A stretch of 64,000 nt of DNA, from NCBI RefSeq assembly GCF_031760065.1, contig NZ_CP134500.1, positions 5,208,001 to 5,272,000 of the forward strand, in the 5' to 3' direction. Shown piece by piece: positions 16,237 through 24,561 of this stretch (position 1 is its first letter; each line of letters opens with the position of its first letter). The notes beneath the pieces were generated by a model. The model saw nothing but the letters and a program-made list of their open reading frames with translations. It had not been told where the DNA came from and did not search any database. This DNA is from Streptomyces durocortorensis (GTDB lineage Bacteria > Actinomycetota > Actinomycetes > Streptomycetales > Streptomycetaceae). A program made the translations under genes and the position numbers.

Positions 16237-17235
16237 ATGAGGCTTCTGATGCTGGGCGGTACGGAGTTCGTCGGACGGGCGGTCACCGACGCGGCGCTGG
16301 AGCGGGGCTGGCAGGTCACGGTGTTCCACCGCGGCCACCACGCGCCCCCGCCCGGCGTGCGCGCGCTGACCGGGGACCGCACCGCGGGCGCGGCCGGGCT
16401 CGCGGCGCTCGCGGACGGGGGTGCGACCTGGGACCTGGTCGTCGACACCTGGAGCGGTGCGCCCGCCGCCGTACGGGACGCCGCCCGGCTGCTGACCGGC
16501 CGGGCCGGGCACTACACGTACGTCTCCAGCCGCTCGGTCTACGCCTACCCGACCCCCGCGGGGCTGGGCGAGGACAGCCCCCTGCTGGCCGGGGCCTCGC
16601 CGGACGAGGGCGGGGACGTGCCCTACGGCCAGGCCAAGCGCGGCGGTGAGCTGGCCGCCCTGGACGCCTTCGGGGACCGGGCCCTGCTGGCGCGGGCCGG
16701 GCTGATCATCGGCCCCGGCGAGAACGTCGGCCGACTGCCCTGGTGGCTGTCGCGGATCGCCCGCGGCGGCCCGGTGATCGCCCCCGGCCCACGTACGGCC
16801 GGGCTCCAGTACATCGACGCCCGGGACCTCGCCCGGTGGCTCCTGGATGCGGCGGCGCGCGGGCTGAACGGCCCGTACGACACCGTGAGCCGCCCCGGCC
16901 ACACCACCATGGGCGAGCTGCTGGACGCCTGCGTCGCGGTCACCGCGTCCGACGCCGAGCTGCGCTGGACCGGTCCGGACATTCTGCTGGCCGCCGGGGC
17001 CGAGCCGTGGAGCGACCTGCCGATCTGGCTCCCGCCGGGCGAGCTCCACGACACCATGCACCGGGGCGGCCACGCCAAGGCGCACGCCGCCGGGCTGCGC
17101 TGCCGGCCGGCCGGAGAGACCGTCGCGGACACCTGGACCTGGCTGAGCGAGCGGGGCGGCGTCGCTCCCCAGCGCCCCGACCGCCCCGCCGTGGGCCTCG
17201 ATCCCCGGTTGGAGGCGAAGCTGCTGGCTCTCTGA
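16237..17235 (+). CDS. NAD-dependent epimerase/dehydratase (extended SDR) family protein
   Basis: A 332-residue Rossmann protein. The dinucleotide-binding loop is GGTEFVGR at 7-14. The YGQAKRGGE segment (near 130) corresponds to the YxxxK active site in atypical form, with Tyr and Lys spaced by three residues. QYIDARDLARWLLDAA is a typical extended-SDR motif. The C-terminal part (LGLDPRLEAKLLAL) is short. Members act on sugar nucleotides, dihydroflavonols or RNA ends, and the actual substrate cannot be told. It stands alone, 236 bp from the previous gene. Confidence 0.85.
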   Translation: MRLLMLGGTEFVGRAVTDAALERGWQVTVFHRGHHAPPPGVRALTGDRTAGAAGLAALADGGATWDLVVDTWSGAPAAVRDAARLLTGRAGHYTYVSSRSVYAYPTPAGLGEDSPLLAGASPDEGGDVPYGQAKRGGELAALDAFGDRALLARAGLIIGPGENVGRLPWWLSRIARGGPVIAPGPRTAGLQYIDARDLARWLLDAAARGLNGPYDTVSRPGHTTMGELLDACVAVTASDAELRWTGPDILLAAGAEPWSDLPIWLPPGELHDTMHRGGHAKAHAAGLRCRPAGETVADTWTWLSERGGVAPQRPDRPAVGLDPRLEAKLLAL

Positions 17236-17351
17236 CGCACCGGTCCCGCGGGTTCCGTGGTTGCCGCGGTGCCCCTGCGCGTGTCGTACGCCAAAAACCT
17301 CCCATAGGCCTACGAAACGGAGCGAAACCGGCGTGTCATACAAAATGACTA

Positions 17352-17371
17352 GGTATTAAAGATGCATATTG
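17352..17371. promoter_or_regulatory. NsrR-like sequence upstream of the LPDTG protein gene
   Basis: GGTATTAAAGATGCATATTG agrees at 15 of 20 positions with the hmp-proximal NsrR candidate and keeps the full AGATGCATATT core. It ends six bases before the ATG at 17378. The region is AT-rich relative to the chromosome, so chance similarity to a promoter region is possible. Confidence 0.35.
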
Positions 17372-17377
17372 CGCGGC

Positions 17378-18949
17378 ATGGAACAGAAGGCGCGCAGGCG
17401 CGGCAACGCAATCCGGGCAGCAGTGACAGTGGCCACGGCCGCGGCGATGGTGGGCGTGCTGGCCCCGGCCGCGGGTGCCGATCCGCTGCCGGGCGGACTG
17501 GGACCCTGCCTCGGCAGCTCCTGCCCGCCCAGCTGGAACGACCCCAACAACGGCCCGGTAACCAACTTCGACAGCAACATCAATGTCTACGTCGGCGGCG
17601 ACTTCCTGGTCCGGGAGGCGGCGGCCGAGGCGGAGGGGAAGGTCGTCACCCTCGGCCGGTTCGACATGGACAAGCGGGACGGGGTCTCGCAGATCTACAA
17701 CGTCGGCATCGCGGGCGTCGGCTCGCGGGTGCCGCCGCCGGACGGCTCCGACTATCTGACGGCGGGCGGGGACGTCACGATCGCCGAAGGCGAGCGCCTC
17801 CTCGCGGAGGAGGGCACGCACTCCGGCCGCGTCGCGTACGCGGGTGAGCTCACGGGCACGGTGAACCCCACCACCGCCCCGCGCTTCGACGCGGACGCGG
17901 CCGCCCCGTACACCGCGCTGCGCCCGCAGCTCACCGAGGCCAGTCACTGCTACGCGTACGACGGCGACGATCACCGGGAGGTGACGGGCACGTGGCAGAA
18001 GGCAGGTGACGTCATGACGTTCACCGGTGACGGTACGTCCGCGATCCAGATCTTCGACGTGGACGCGGACCTGGAGTCGGAGGCGGGTGGCAACACGGGG
18101 TTCGTGTTCAACGGCATCCCCGAGGGCGCGACCGTCCTCGTCAACGTCTACGGCGGCACCCGCAGCGTCGCCACGTTCATGGGCTCGTTCCCCAACGAGG
18201 GCCTCCGCGAGAACCTGCTGTGGAACTTCCCGGACGCCACCGACCTGTCGCTGACCGGTCCGGCCCAGTTCGAGGGCAGCATCCTGGTCGGCCAGCCGAC
18301 GAGCACCACCGTGCTCAGCATGAGCGGCACCAACGGCCGCTTCTACACGGCGGGTTCGCTCACCCACACCTCGGCGGGCGCATCGGGGGGCCAGGAGATC
18401 CACGCGTACCCCTTCGACGGCGACCTGCCGACCTGCACACCGGAGCCGACGCCGACTCCGACGGACCCGACTCCCACGCCGACGGACCCGACGCCGACTC
18501 CGACGGACCCCACGCCGACGCCGACCGATCCGACTCCCACGCCGACGCCGACGGACCCGACTCCGACTCCGACGGACCCCACCCCGACGCCGACCGATCC
18601 GACGCCGACGCCGACGGACCCGACTCCGACTCCGACGGACCCCACCCCCACCCCCACGGACCCGACGCCGACCCCGACGGACCCGACGCCGACCCCGACG
18701 GACCCCACCCCCACCCCCACGGACCCGACGCCGACCCCGACGGACCCGACGCCGACCCCGACGGACCCCACCCCCACCCCCACGCACCACACCCCGCACC
18801 CCACCCACTCGCCGAGCCACCCGGGCAAGCTTCCCGACACCGGCTCCCGGGGCGGTGAATGGATCATCGGGTCCATCGCGGCAGCGCTCGTGGCCGCCGG
18901 TGGAACGGTCCTGGTGGCCACGCGCAGGGCACGCCGCCGCACGTACTAG
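17378..18949 (+). CDS. Secreted wall-anchored protein with choice-of-anchor A domain, PT-repeat stalk and LPDTG sorting signal
   Basis: A 523-residue surface protein. An N-terminal signal peptide (AAVTVATAAAMVGVLAPAAGA) is followed by a choice-of-anchor A domain (about 40-350, with NVYVGGDFLVREAAAEAEGKVV and GQPTSTTVLSMSGTNGRFYTAGSL). Then comes a stalk of about 15 copies of a seven-residue DPTPTPT unit. The end has the sortase motif LPDTG, a hydrophobic helix and the basic tail RRARRRTY. Sortase should attach it to peptidoglycan. The ATG at 17378 is preferred; a TTG at 17369 is also in frame. No clear ribosome site precedes it. The ligand of the domain is unknown. Confidence 0.9.
   Translation: MEQKARRRGNAIRAAVTVATAAAMVGVLAPAAGADPLPGGLGPCLGSSCPPSWNDPNNGPVTNFDSNINVYVGGDFLVREAAAEAEGKVVTLGRFDMDKRDGVSQIYNVGIAGVGSRVPPPDGSDYLTAGGDVTIAEGERLLAEEGTHSGRVAYAGELTGTVNPTTAPRFDADAAAPYTALRPQLTEASHCYAYDGDDHREVTGTWQKAGDVMTFTGDGTSAIQIFDVDADLESEAGGNTGFVFNGIPEGATVLVNVYGGTRSVATFMGSFPNEGLRENLLWNFPDATDLSLTGPAQFEGSILVGQPTSTTVLSMSGTNGRFYTAGSLTHTSAGASGGQEIHAYPFDGDLPTCTPEPTPTPTDPTPTPTDPTPTPTDPTPTPTDPTPTPTPTDPTPTPTDPTPTPTDPTPTPTDPTPTPTDPTPTPTDPTPTPTDPTPTPTDPTPTPTDPTPTPTDPTPTPTDPTPTPTHHTPHPTHSPSHPGKLPDTGSRGGEWIIGSIAAALVAAGGTVLVATRRARRRTY
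18446..18784 (+). repeat. PT-rich coding repeat, 21-bp unit
   Basis: About 15 tandem copies of a 21-bp unit encode DPTPTPT. One copy is extended by six bases to DPTPTPTPT. Synonymous changes are common between copies, so the repeat is kept at protein level as a stalk and could vary in length by slippage. Confidence 0.95.
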
Positions 18950-19081
18950 CAGCACTCGCCCAGCCCCCCGTTCAGCAGCCGCCGCCGGCCGCTGTACGGG
19001 AACGGGTCCGGCGGCCGGGACCACTGAGTCCCGGCCGCCGGACCCGCGGGACGGAACACGACGAGAGGAAGACGAACTCCA

Positions 19082-19963
19082 GTGATCGGCCCCCTGACCG
19101 CCGTGACCGGAGCGAGCGGAGCCGTCGGCGGCCGGGTTGCCCGGCGCCTCGCCCGCACCGGCGTACCCGTACGGCTCCTCGGCCGTGACCCGGCCCGCCT
19201 GCCCGACCTGCCCGGCGCGGACCGCGCGCCCGCCGCCGCTTACGGAGACGCGGAGGCCATGCGGCGGGCCCTCGACGGGGCGCACACCCTGTTCCTGGTC
19301 TCCGCGCACGAGAGCCCCCACCGGGTGCGCGAGCACACCACGGCGATCGACGCGGCCGTGGCGGTGGGCGTGGAACGGATCGTCTACGTGTCCTTCCAAG
19401 GTGCCGCGCCCGACGCCACGTTCACCTTCGCCCGCGACCACTGGGACACCGAGGCCCACATCCGTACGGCCGAGGTCCGCCACACCTTCCTGCGCGACAA
19501 CTGGTATCTGGCGGGGCTGCCCGCGATGACGGGGGCCGACGGCGTGCTGCGCGGACCGGGCGGCGACGGGCGGGTCGCGGCCGTCGCCCACGAGGACATC
19601 GCGGACGCGGCGGCCGCCGTGCTGCTCGACGAGGGCACCACCTACGACGGCAGGACCTATGACCTCACCGGACCCGAGGCGTTCACCCTCGCCGAGGCCG
19701 CCGAGGAGCTGAGCCGGGCCACCGGACGTACCGTCACCTACGTCCCCGAGACCCGCGAGGAGGCCTACGCCTCCCGGGCCGGCTACGGGGCCGAGGACTG
19801 GGAGGTGGCCGGGTGGGTCACCTCGTACGAGGCGATCGCGCGCGGCGAACTGGCCGCCGTGTCGGACGCCGTGCCCCTGCTCACCGGCCACCCGGCCAAG
19901 AGCTTCGCGCAATACCTGGTGGAGAACCCGGACAGCTACCGCCACCTGCTGCCCGCCGGCTGA
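19082..19963 (+). CDS. NmrA-like SDR family NAD(P)-binding oxidoreductase
   Basis: A 293-residue atypical SDR. The Rossmann loop is TGASGAVGGRVAR at 9-21, followed by LLGRDPARLPDLPGA, a likely NADP-selective arginine. YVSFQGAAPDATF, HTFLRDNWYLAGL and the C-terminal EELSRATGRTVTYVPETREE follow the order of QorB/NmrA-type proteins, which act as quinone reductases or redox sensors. The GTG at 19082 follows GAGAGGAAGACG. It converges on the DUF1266 operon with only 24 bp between stops. The substrate is unknown. Confidence 0.85.
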   Translation: MIGPLTAVTGASGAVGGRVARRLARTGVPVRLLGRDPARLPDLPGADRAPAAAYGDAEAMRRALDGAHTLFLVSAHESPHRVREHTTAIDAAVAVGVERIVYVSFQGAAPDATFTFARDHWDTEAHIRTAEVRHTFLRDNWYLAGLPAMTGADGVLRGPGGDGRVAAVAHEDIADAAAAVLLDEGTTYDGRTYDLTGPEAFTLAEAAEELSRATGRTVTYVPETREEAYASRAGYGAEDWEVAGWVTSYEAIARGELAAVSDAVPLLTGHPAKSFAQYLVENPDSYRHLLPAG

Positions 19964-19987
19964 GCCGACCGGCCGGACGGCCCAGGC

Positions 19988-21190
19988 TCACCGCCACGGG
20001 ATGTGGCGCCACGGACTGCCCTCGCTCTCCGCCAGCAGCCGGTGGGCGAGGACGTTCTGTTCGTAGAACGGGCCGTACTCCTCCTCGTCGAACCGCAGCA
20101 CCCGCCCCAGCGCGTACCCCGCCGAGAACTCCTCCCAGGAGAGGTGGGCCGACTTGCTCAGCGCCCCCGCGTGGACGATCGCCGCCTCCGCGTCCGCCGG
20201 GGTGCAGTAGCGCGCGGACAGCCCCCAGCGCGCCAGGTTCACCGCCCGCCCGTAGTCGTAGGCGACCGTCGTACGCACCCGGCCGTCGGGCGGCAGCAGC
20301 CCGTCCGCGCGGAACCGGGCCTCGTAGCGCATGATCCGGCGTACGAGGTTCTCGATGCCCTTCACCACGTCGGCGGCGGCCCCCAGGTCCTGGGCGTGGC
20401 CGGCGGCCGTCTCCCGCCACAGATCGGCCGACGGCAGCTCGCCCAGCGCGGACGCCAGCTGGTCGCGGGTGCGCAGCACGAAGTCCGGTTCCGGCGGGCT
20501 GTTACGGGCATCCAGCAGGGCGTCCAGCTGCTCGCGCCACTCCGCGTGGCCGGTGATGCCCCAGGAGTCGCGCAGCTGATCGCGCTCGGTGGTGTACTCG
20601 CGGTAGACCGTGCCGACCTCGTTCCACGGCACCGCGTTCCCGATCGCGAGATGCGCCCCGCAGGCCAGCCCGTACGCCAGCGGTCCGTGCAGCGCGCCGT
20701 GGCGCAGCGCGAGCAGCCGGTTCTCCCGGAGGCGGTCGTTCTCCGCGTACGCGCGCTGCCACAGCGCCAGATCCGTCGGGGACGTCGGCAGCAGCAGCTG
20801 CCCGGGCGTCCCCACGTTGACCCCGAGGAACACGCGCGGGTCGGACCAGCCGAACTCGGCGGCCCAGCGCAGCGACACCCCGTGGAAGACCCAGTCCGGA
20901 TGCCAGGCGGGCAGCATGCCCCGGGTGAGCACCGGCCGGCAGACGAAGCCCGCCGGGTCGTGGTGCGCACGCCAGGTGATGGTGTCCGGCTTGGCGTCCG
21001 CCTCCGCGCGCGGGGCGGGGATGTACAGCTCGGCCCCCGCCAGCGCCGCCAGTTGGGCCCGCGGGTCGCCGCGGAGCGCCGCCTCGTGGAGGAGCTGCTC
21101 GGTCTCGGAGGGCGGGACCCAGGGGGCGGGCGTCCAGGGGGCCGGGGCAGCCGGGGGTGCGGTGGGACGGTTCGGGTGGATCGGGTTCAT
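19988..21190 (-). CDS. DUF1266 domain protein, first of two tandem paralogues
   Basis: A 400-residue protein of unknown function. A Pro-rich N-terminus (about 1-25) is followed by an SseB-like region (LYIPAPRA... PVLTRGMLPAWHPDWVF). The C-terminal DUF1266 part carries GALHGPLAYGLACGAHLAIGNAVPWNEVGTVYREY and AYDYGRAVNLARWGLSARY. It is the paralogue of the next upstream gene, matching along its whole length and ending with the same WRHIPWR/YRNIPWS tail. The start codon overlaps the stop of that gene by four bases, so the pair is translated together. No catalytic motif is visible; both are probably soluble. Confidence 0.8.
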   Translation of the reverse strand: MNPIHPNRPTAPPAAPAPWTPAPWVPPSETEQLLHEAALRGDPRAQLAALAGAELYIPAPRAEADAKPDTITWRAHHDPAGFVCRPVLTRGMLPAWHPDWVFHGVSLRWAAEFGWSDPRVFLGVNVGTPGQLLLPTSPTDLALWQRAYAENDRLRENRLLALRHGALHGPLAYGLACGAHLAIGNAVPWNEVGTVYREYTTERDQLRDSWGITGHAEWREQLDALLDARNSPPEPDFVLRTRDQLASALGELPSADLWRETAAGHAQDLGAAADVVKGIENLVRRIMRYEARFRADGLLPPDGRVRTTVAYDYGRAVNLARWGLSARYCTPADAEAAIVHAGALSKSAHLSWEEFSAGYALGRVLRFDEEEYGPFYEQNVLAHRLLAESEGSPWRHIPWR

Positions 21191-22449
21191 GACCAGGGGA
21201 TGTTCCGGTAGGGGCTGGTGGGGTCCTCGGTCAGAACGCGGTGCTGGGCGAGCGCCTCCCGGTACATCCGTTCCTCGCCGGGCGTGCCGTCCTCGTCGTC
21301 ACCGTGCACCAGCCGGGCCAGCAGATAGCCGAGGGAGAAGGCGTCCCAGGAGCGGTAGGCCTCCCGGGCGAGAGCGCCGAGCCGCAGCACGTCCTGCCCG
21401 GCCTCCTGCGGTTCGGTGTAGCGGGCGCCCAGTGCGAGCCGTACGACGTTGACCGCGCGCCCCAGATCGAAGGCGGCGAGGGTGTCGACCCGGTCGTCCG
21501 GGGCAAGGACCCCGTCGGCCCGGAACCGCTCCTCGTACCGTACGAACCGGTTCAGCGCCCGCTGCGCCTCCGCCCGGTCGTGGCCGTCACGCGCCGCGAG
21601 CGCCCGGTCCACCGCCTGCGACCACTCCTCCCGGCCGGGCGTGCGGCCCAGCCGGGCCGCCAGGGTGTGCCGGGTGCGCAGGACGGCCTCCTGGACACGC
21701 CCCACCAGCTGGTTCTTCATCAGGGAGCCCAGCCGGTCGCGGAACTCGGCCCGGTGCGGGATGCCCCAGGGCCTGCGGAGCCTGGCCCGGTCCGCGGCGT
21801 AATCCTGGTACACCGCGCCCAGCCGGTTCCACACGAGGCCGTTGGACACGGCGAGATGGGCGCCCAGCGCCAGACCGTGGGCGAGCGGCCCGTGCAGCGG
21901 TCCGCCGCCGTCGGTGACCAGGACGCCCTGCCGGGGCCCGCCCGAACGCTCGTCCGCCTGGTGCCAGCCCCGCAGCCGACGGTGACCGGCGGCGACCAGC
22001 GCGGTGTACGGGGTGCCGTGGTTCACGGCGAGGCGGCGGGCGTCGTACGGCCAGATCCGGGCGAGCTCTCCGAGCCCCACCTCCCGGAACACCCACTCCG
22101 GATGCCAGGGCGGCAGCATCCCCGGGGTCAGGACCGGTACGCAGATCCGCCGGGTCGCCTCGTCGCGGAACGTGGGCAGCGGGGGCGTCCAGTCCGGGAT
22201 GTCCGCGTGCAGCCGGGGGACGAGCACGTACAGCCGGGTGCGCGCGAGCACGTCGAGTACGGCCTCCGCACTGCCGCCCGCGACGGCCGCGGACAGCTCG
22301 CGTTCGGCCTCGGTGGGCGGAGCGGGGGGCGGGGACGCCGGCGGAGGGGGAGGAGTCCCCGCGTACGACGGTGGATGCGGCCGGTACGCCTCGTGCGCGG
22401 GCGCAACCGCCCGGCCGCCCTCTGTCTCTGCCGCGTTCCCCGTCGTCAC
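21187..22449 (-). CDS. DUF1266 domain protein, second tandem paralogue
   Basis: A 420-residue paralogue of the downstream gene. A Pro-rich segment (about 25-55, with PPPPPASPPPAPPTEAER) precedes an SseB-like region (LYVLVPRLHADIPDW, PVLTPGMLPPWHPEWVF). The DUF1266 core has GPLAHGLALGAHLAVSNGLVWNRLGAVYQDY and AAFDLGRAVNVVRLALGARY. The GTG at 22449 starts the protein-like sequence; the frame continues upstream without family character. It lies 43 bp after the response regulator gene, so it probably belongs to that operon. No function is assigned to the family. Confidence 0.8.
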   Translation of the reverse strand: MTTGNAAETEGGRAVAPAHEAYRPHPPSYAGTPPPPPASPPPAPPTEAERELSAAVAGGSAEAVLDVLARTRLYVLVPRLHADIPDWTPPLPTFRDEATRRICVPVLTPGMLPPWHPEWVFREVGLGELARIWPYDARRLAVNHGTPYTALVAAGHRRLRGWHQADERSGGPRQGVLVTDGGGPLHGPLAHGLALGAHLAVSNGLVWNRLGAVYQDYAADRARLRRPWGIPHRAEFRDRLGSLMKNQLVGRVQEAVLRTRHTLAARLGRTPGREEWSQAVDRALAARDGHDRAEAQRALNRFVRYEERFRADGVLAPDDRVDTLAAFDLGRAVNVVRLALGARYTEPQEAGQDVLRLGALAREAYRSWDAFSLGYLLARLVHGDDEDGTPGEERMYREALAQHRVLTEDPTSPYRNIPWS

Positions 22450-22492
22450 GGAGGCGATCCTACGAAACGGGCCGCGCGCCGGCCCCGAGTGG

Positions 22493-23167
22493 TCAGTGGC
22501 CGGACGGGCGCACCAGCCCCGACTCGTACGCGAACACCGCCGCCTGGGTCCGGTCGCGGACGCCCAACTTGACCAGGATGCGGCCCACATGGGTCTTCAC
22601 CGTCTGCTCGGCGACGGTCAGCTCCCGGGCTATCTCGGCGTTCGACAGGCCGCCCGCGATCAGCGCCAGTACCTCCGTCTCGCGCTCCGTCAGATCCCCG
22701 ATGCGTGCCTTGAGGGGCGGGCGCGGGGCCTCTGCCGTCCGGGAGAACTCCACGATCAGCCGCTTGGTGATGTTCGGCGAGAGCAGGGCGTCGCCGGCTG
22801 CCACCACCCTTACGGCCTGGGCGAGTTCGTCGGCGGAGGCGTCCTTGAGCAGGAAGCCGGAGGCGCCCGCGCGCAGCGCCTCGTACACGTACTCGTCGAG
22901 ATCGAAGGTCGTCAGGACGAGCACCTTCACCGTCGAGCCCTCGGCGGCGATGATCCGCCGGGTCGCCTCGATGCCGCCCAGCTCCGGCATCCGGATGTCC
23001 ATCAGGACGACGTCCGGGGCGAGTTCGGCGACCTTGGCCACGGCGTCCAGACCGTTGACGGCCTGGCCGACGACCTCGATGTCCGGCTCGGCGTCGAGCA
23101 GCACCGTGAAGCCCTGGCGGACCATCACCTGGTCGTCGGCGATCACGGCACGGATGGGCGTCGTCAT
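22493..23167 (-). CDS. NarL/FixJ-family response regulator
   Basis: A 224-residue regulator. The receiver domain has the acidic pair DD at 11-12 and the phosphorylated Asp57 in VVLMDIRMPE, with the conserved Thr in VLTTFD and Lys in GFLLKDAS. A LuxR-type helix-turn-helix closes the protein (LTERETEVLALIAGGLSNAEIARELTVAEQTVKTHV). The ATG at 23167 overlaps the stop of the kinase gene by four bases. With the kinase it forms a two-component system; the target genes are unknown. Confidence 0.93.
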   Translation of the reverse strand: MTTPIRAVIADDQVMVRQGFTVLLDAEPDIEVVGQAVNGLDAVAKVAELAPDVVLMDIRMPELGGIEATRRIIAAEGSTVKVLVLTTFDLDEYVYEALRAGASGFLLKDASADELAQAVRVVAAGDALLSPNITKRLIVEFSRTAEAPRPPLKARIGDLTERETEVLALIAGGLSNAEIARELTVAEQTVKTHVGRILVKLGVRDRTQAAVFAYESGLVRPSGH

Positions 23168-24561
23168 GGGGCGTCCTCGGTGGTGGCGGTCGTGGTGGGG
23201 GCGGTGGGCAGGACCGCGGTGACTTCCCAACCCCCGTCGGGTGCGGGCCCGGTGGCCAGGTCGCCGCCGAGCATCGCGGTGCGCTCGCGCATCCCGAGCA
23301 GACCGTGGCGGGTGCCGGGCGAGGGGGCGGCCGGGCGGTCCGGCGGGGTGTTGGTGACCCGCACGGTCAGCCCGGTCGTGCGGTGGCCGATCTCCACCCG
23401 GGCGCTCGCCCCGGGCGCGTGACGCATCACGTTGCTCAGGGCCTCCTGCACGATGCGGTACGCGGACAGCTCGACGCCGGGTGGGAGGGGGCGGGGTTCG
23501 CCGGTGGTGGTGAGGGTGACGGCCAGACCGGTGGAGCGCACGGTGGCGAGGAGGCCGTCGAGCCCGTCGAGGCCCGGCTGCGGGGCGTGCCGGGAGGCGT
23601 CGCGCGCGGGGGCGTCCTCCGAGCGCAGGACGCCCAGCACCCGGCGCAGCTCGGCGAGGGCTTCGAGGGCGTTCTCACGGATGCCGGTGAGGTTCTCCTT
23701 GAGCTCGTCGGACGGGTCCTCCACCAGATGCGGGGCGACCTGCGCCTGGATGGAGATCACCGACATGTGGTGGGCGACCACGTCGTGCAGCTCGCGGGCG
23801 ATCCGGTTGCGCTCCTCCAGGAGGGTGCGCCGGGCCCGCTCCTCGGCGGTCAGCTCGGCCTGGACGACGAGGTCCTTACGGGCCAGGCGCAGGCTGCGCA
23901 GTGCGGTGCCGAGGACCAGGGCGGTGGTGAACACGAGCGCGGCCGCCGCCGGGCTCACATGCGGCAGCGGCGGCGTGCGCAGGGCGACGAACAGCGCCGT
24001 CGCCAGCGAGAGGGCCAGCGCCGCCACCGCGCGGCGGGGCCGGACCCGCAGCGCCAGCAGGAACAGGGCGCCGCCCTGTAGCGCCGCTCCTGCGAAGGGG
24101 GTGGGATACAGGGCCGCGGGGTTCACGGGGAGCCCCTTGAGCCACGGGTACAGGTGGTCCGGAGGAGCGGCGGCCACGGTGACCAGCACCGCCACGACCG
24201 CCAGCGCGGTCGCCGCCCACCAGGCACCCACCGGACGGATCATTCCGGCCACCAGCGCCGCGGACTGTGCGGCGGCCACCAGCACCGCCAAGGCGCTGAC
24301 CGCGGCTCCGTGCGGGGTGAGTTCGACGGTACGGACCACCGTGACGCCGACCGCGACGATCACCAGCAGTACCAGGAACACCGGCCGCCACACCGGCGAT
24401 CCGGGCTCTCCCATGCGCGGCACCCGGTCGGCGGGCGCAGCCCACAGGTCCTCGTGCAGGGCGCGCGGCGCCCGGCGCACCGCGGCCCGCAGGCGCACCG
24501 CCCCCGATGACGTCACCGCCCCCACCGTCCCCTCGGCTCCACTCGCCCTCAGACTAGGCAC
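23164..24561 (-). CDS. Membrane sensor histidine kinase (HisKA_3/NarL-partner type)
   Basis: A 465-residue kinase. The N-terminal half holds several hydrophobic segments (PVFLVLLVIVAVGVTVV, AVSALAVLVAAAQSAALVAGM, ATALAVVAVLVTVAA and others), probably five or six helices. The HisKA_3 box is ERNRIARELHDVVAHHMSVISIQAQ, with the phospho-accepting His in RELHD. The HATPase domain has VQEALSNVMRHA and GLLGMRERTAMLGG. The GTG at 24561 has GGAGG six bases upstream and overlaps the acyltransferase stop by eight bases. The sensed signal is not evident; no large extracellular domain exists, so a membrane signal is likely. Confidence 0.92.
   Translation of the reverse strand: MPSLRASGAEGTVGAVTSSGAVRLRAAVRRAPRALHEDLWAAPADRVPRMGEPGSPVWRPVFLVLLVIVAVGVTVVRTVELTPHGAAVSALAVLVAAAQSAALVAGMIRPVGAWWAATALAVVAVLVTVAAAPPDHLYPWLKGLPVNPAALYPTPFAGAALQGGALFLLALRVRPRRAVAALALSLATALFVALRTPPLPHVSPAAAALVFTTALVLGTALRSLRLARKDLVVQAELTAEERARRTLLEERNRIARELHDVVAHHMSVISIQAQVAPHLVEDPSDELKENLTGIRENALEALAELRRVLGVLRSEDAPARDASRHAPQPGLDGLDGLLATVRSTGLAVTLTTTGEPRPLPPGVELSAYRIVQEALSNVMRHAPGASARVEIGHRTTGLTVRVTNTPPDRPAAPSPGTRHGLLGMRERTAMLGGDLATGPAPDGGWEVTAVLPTAPTTTATTEDAP

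Noticed and set aside
18446..18784. A CRISPR-like array of regular repeats
   Set aside because: The units are contiguous, without spacers, in frame and encode DPTPTPT; no cas genes are near.
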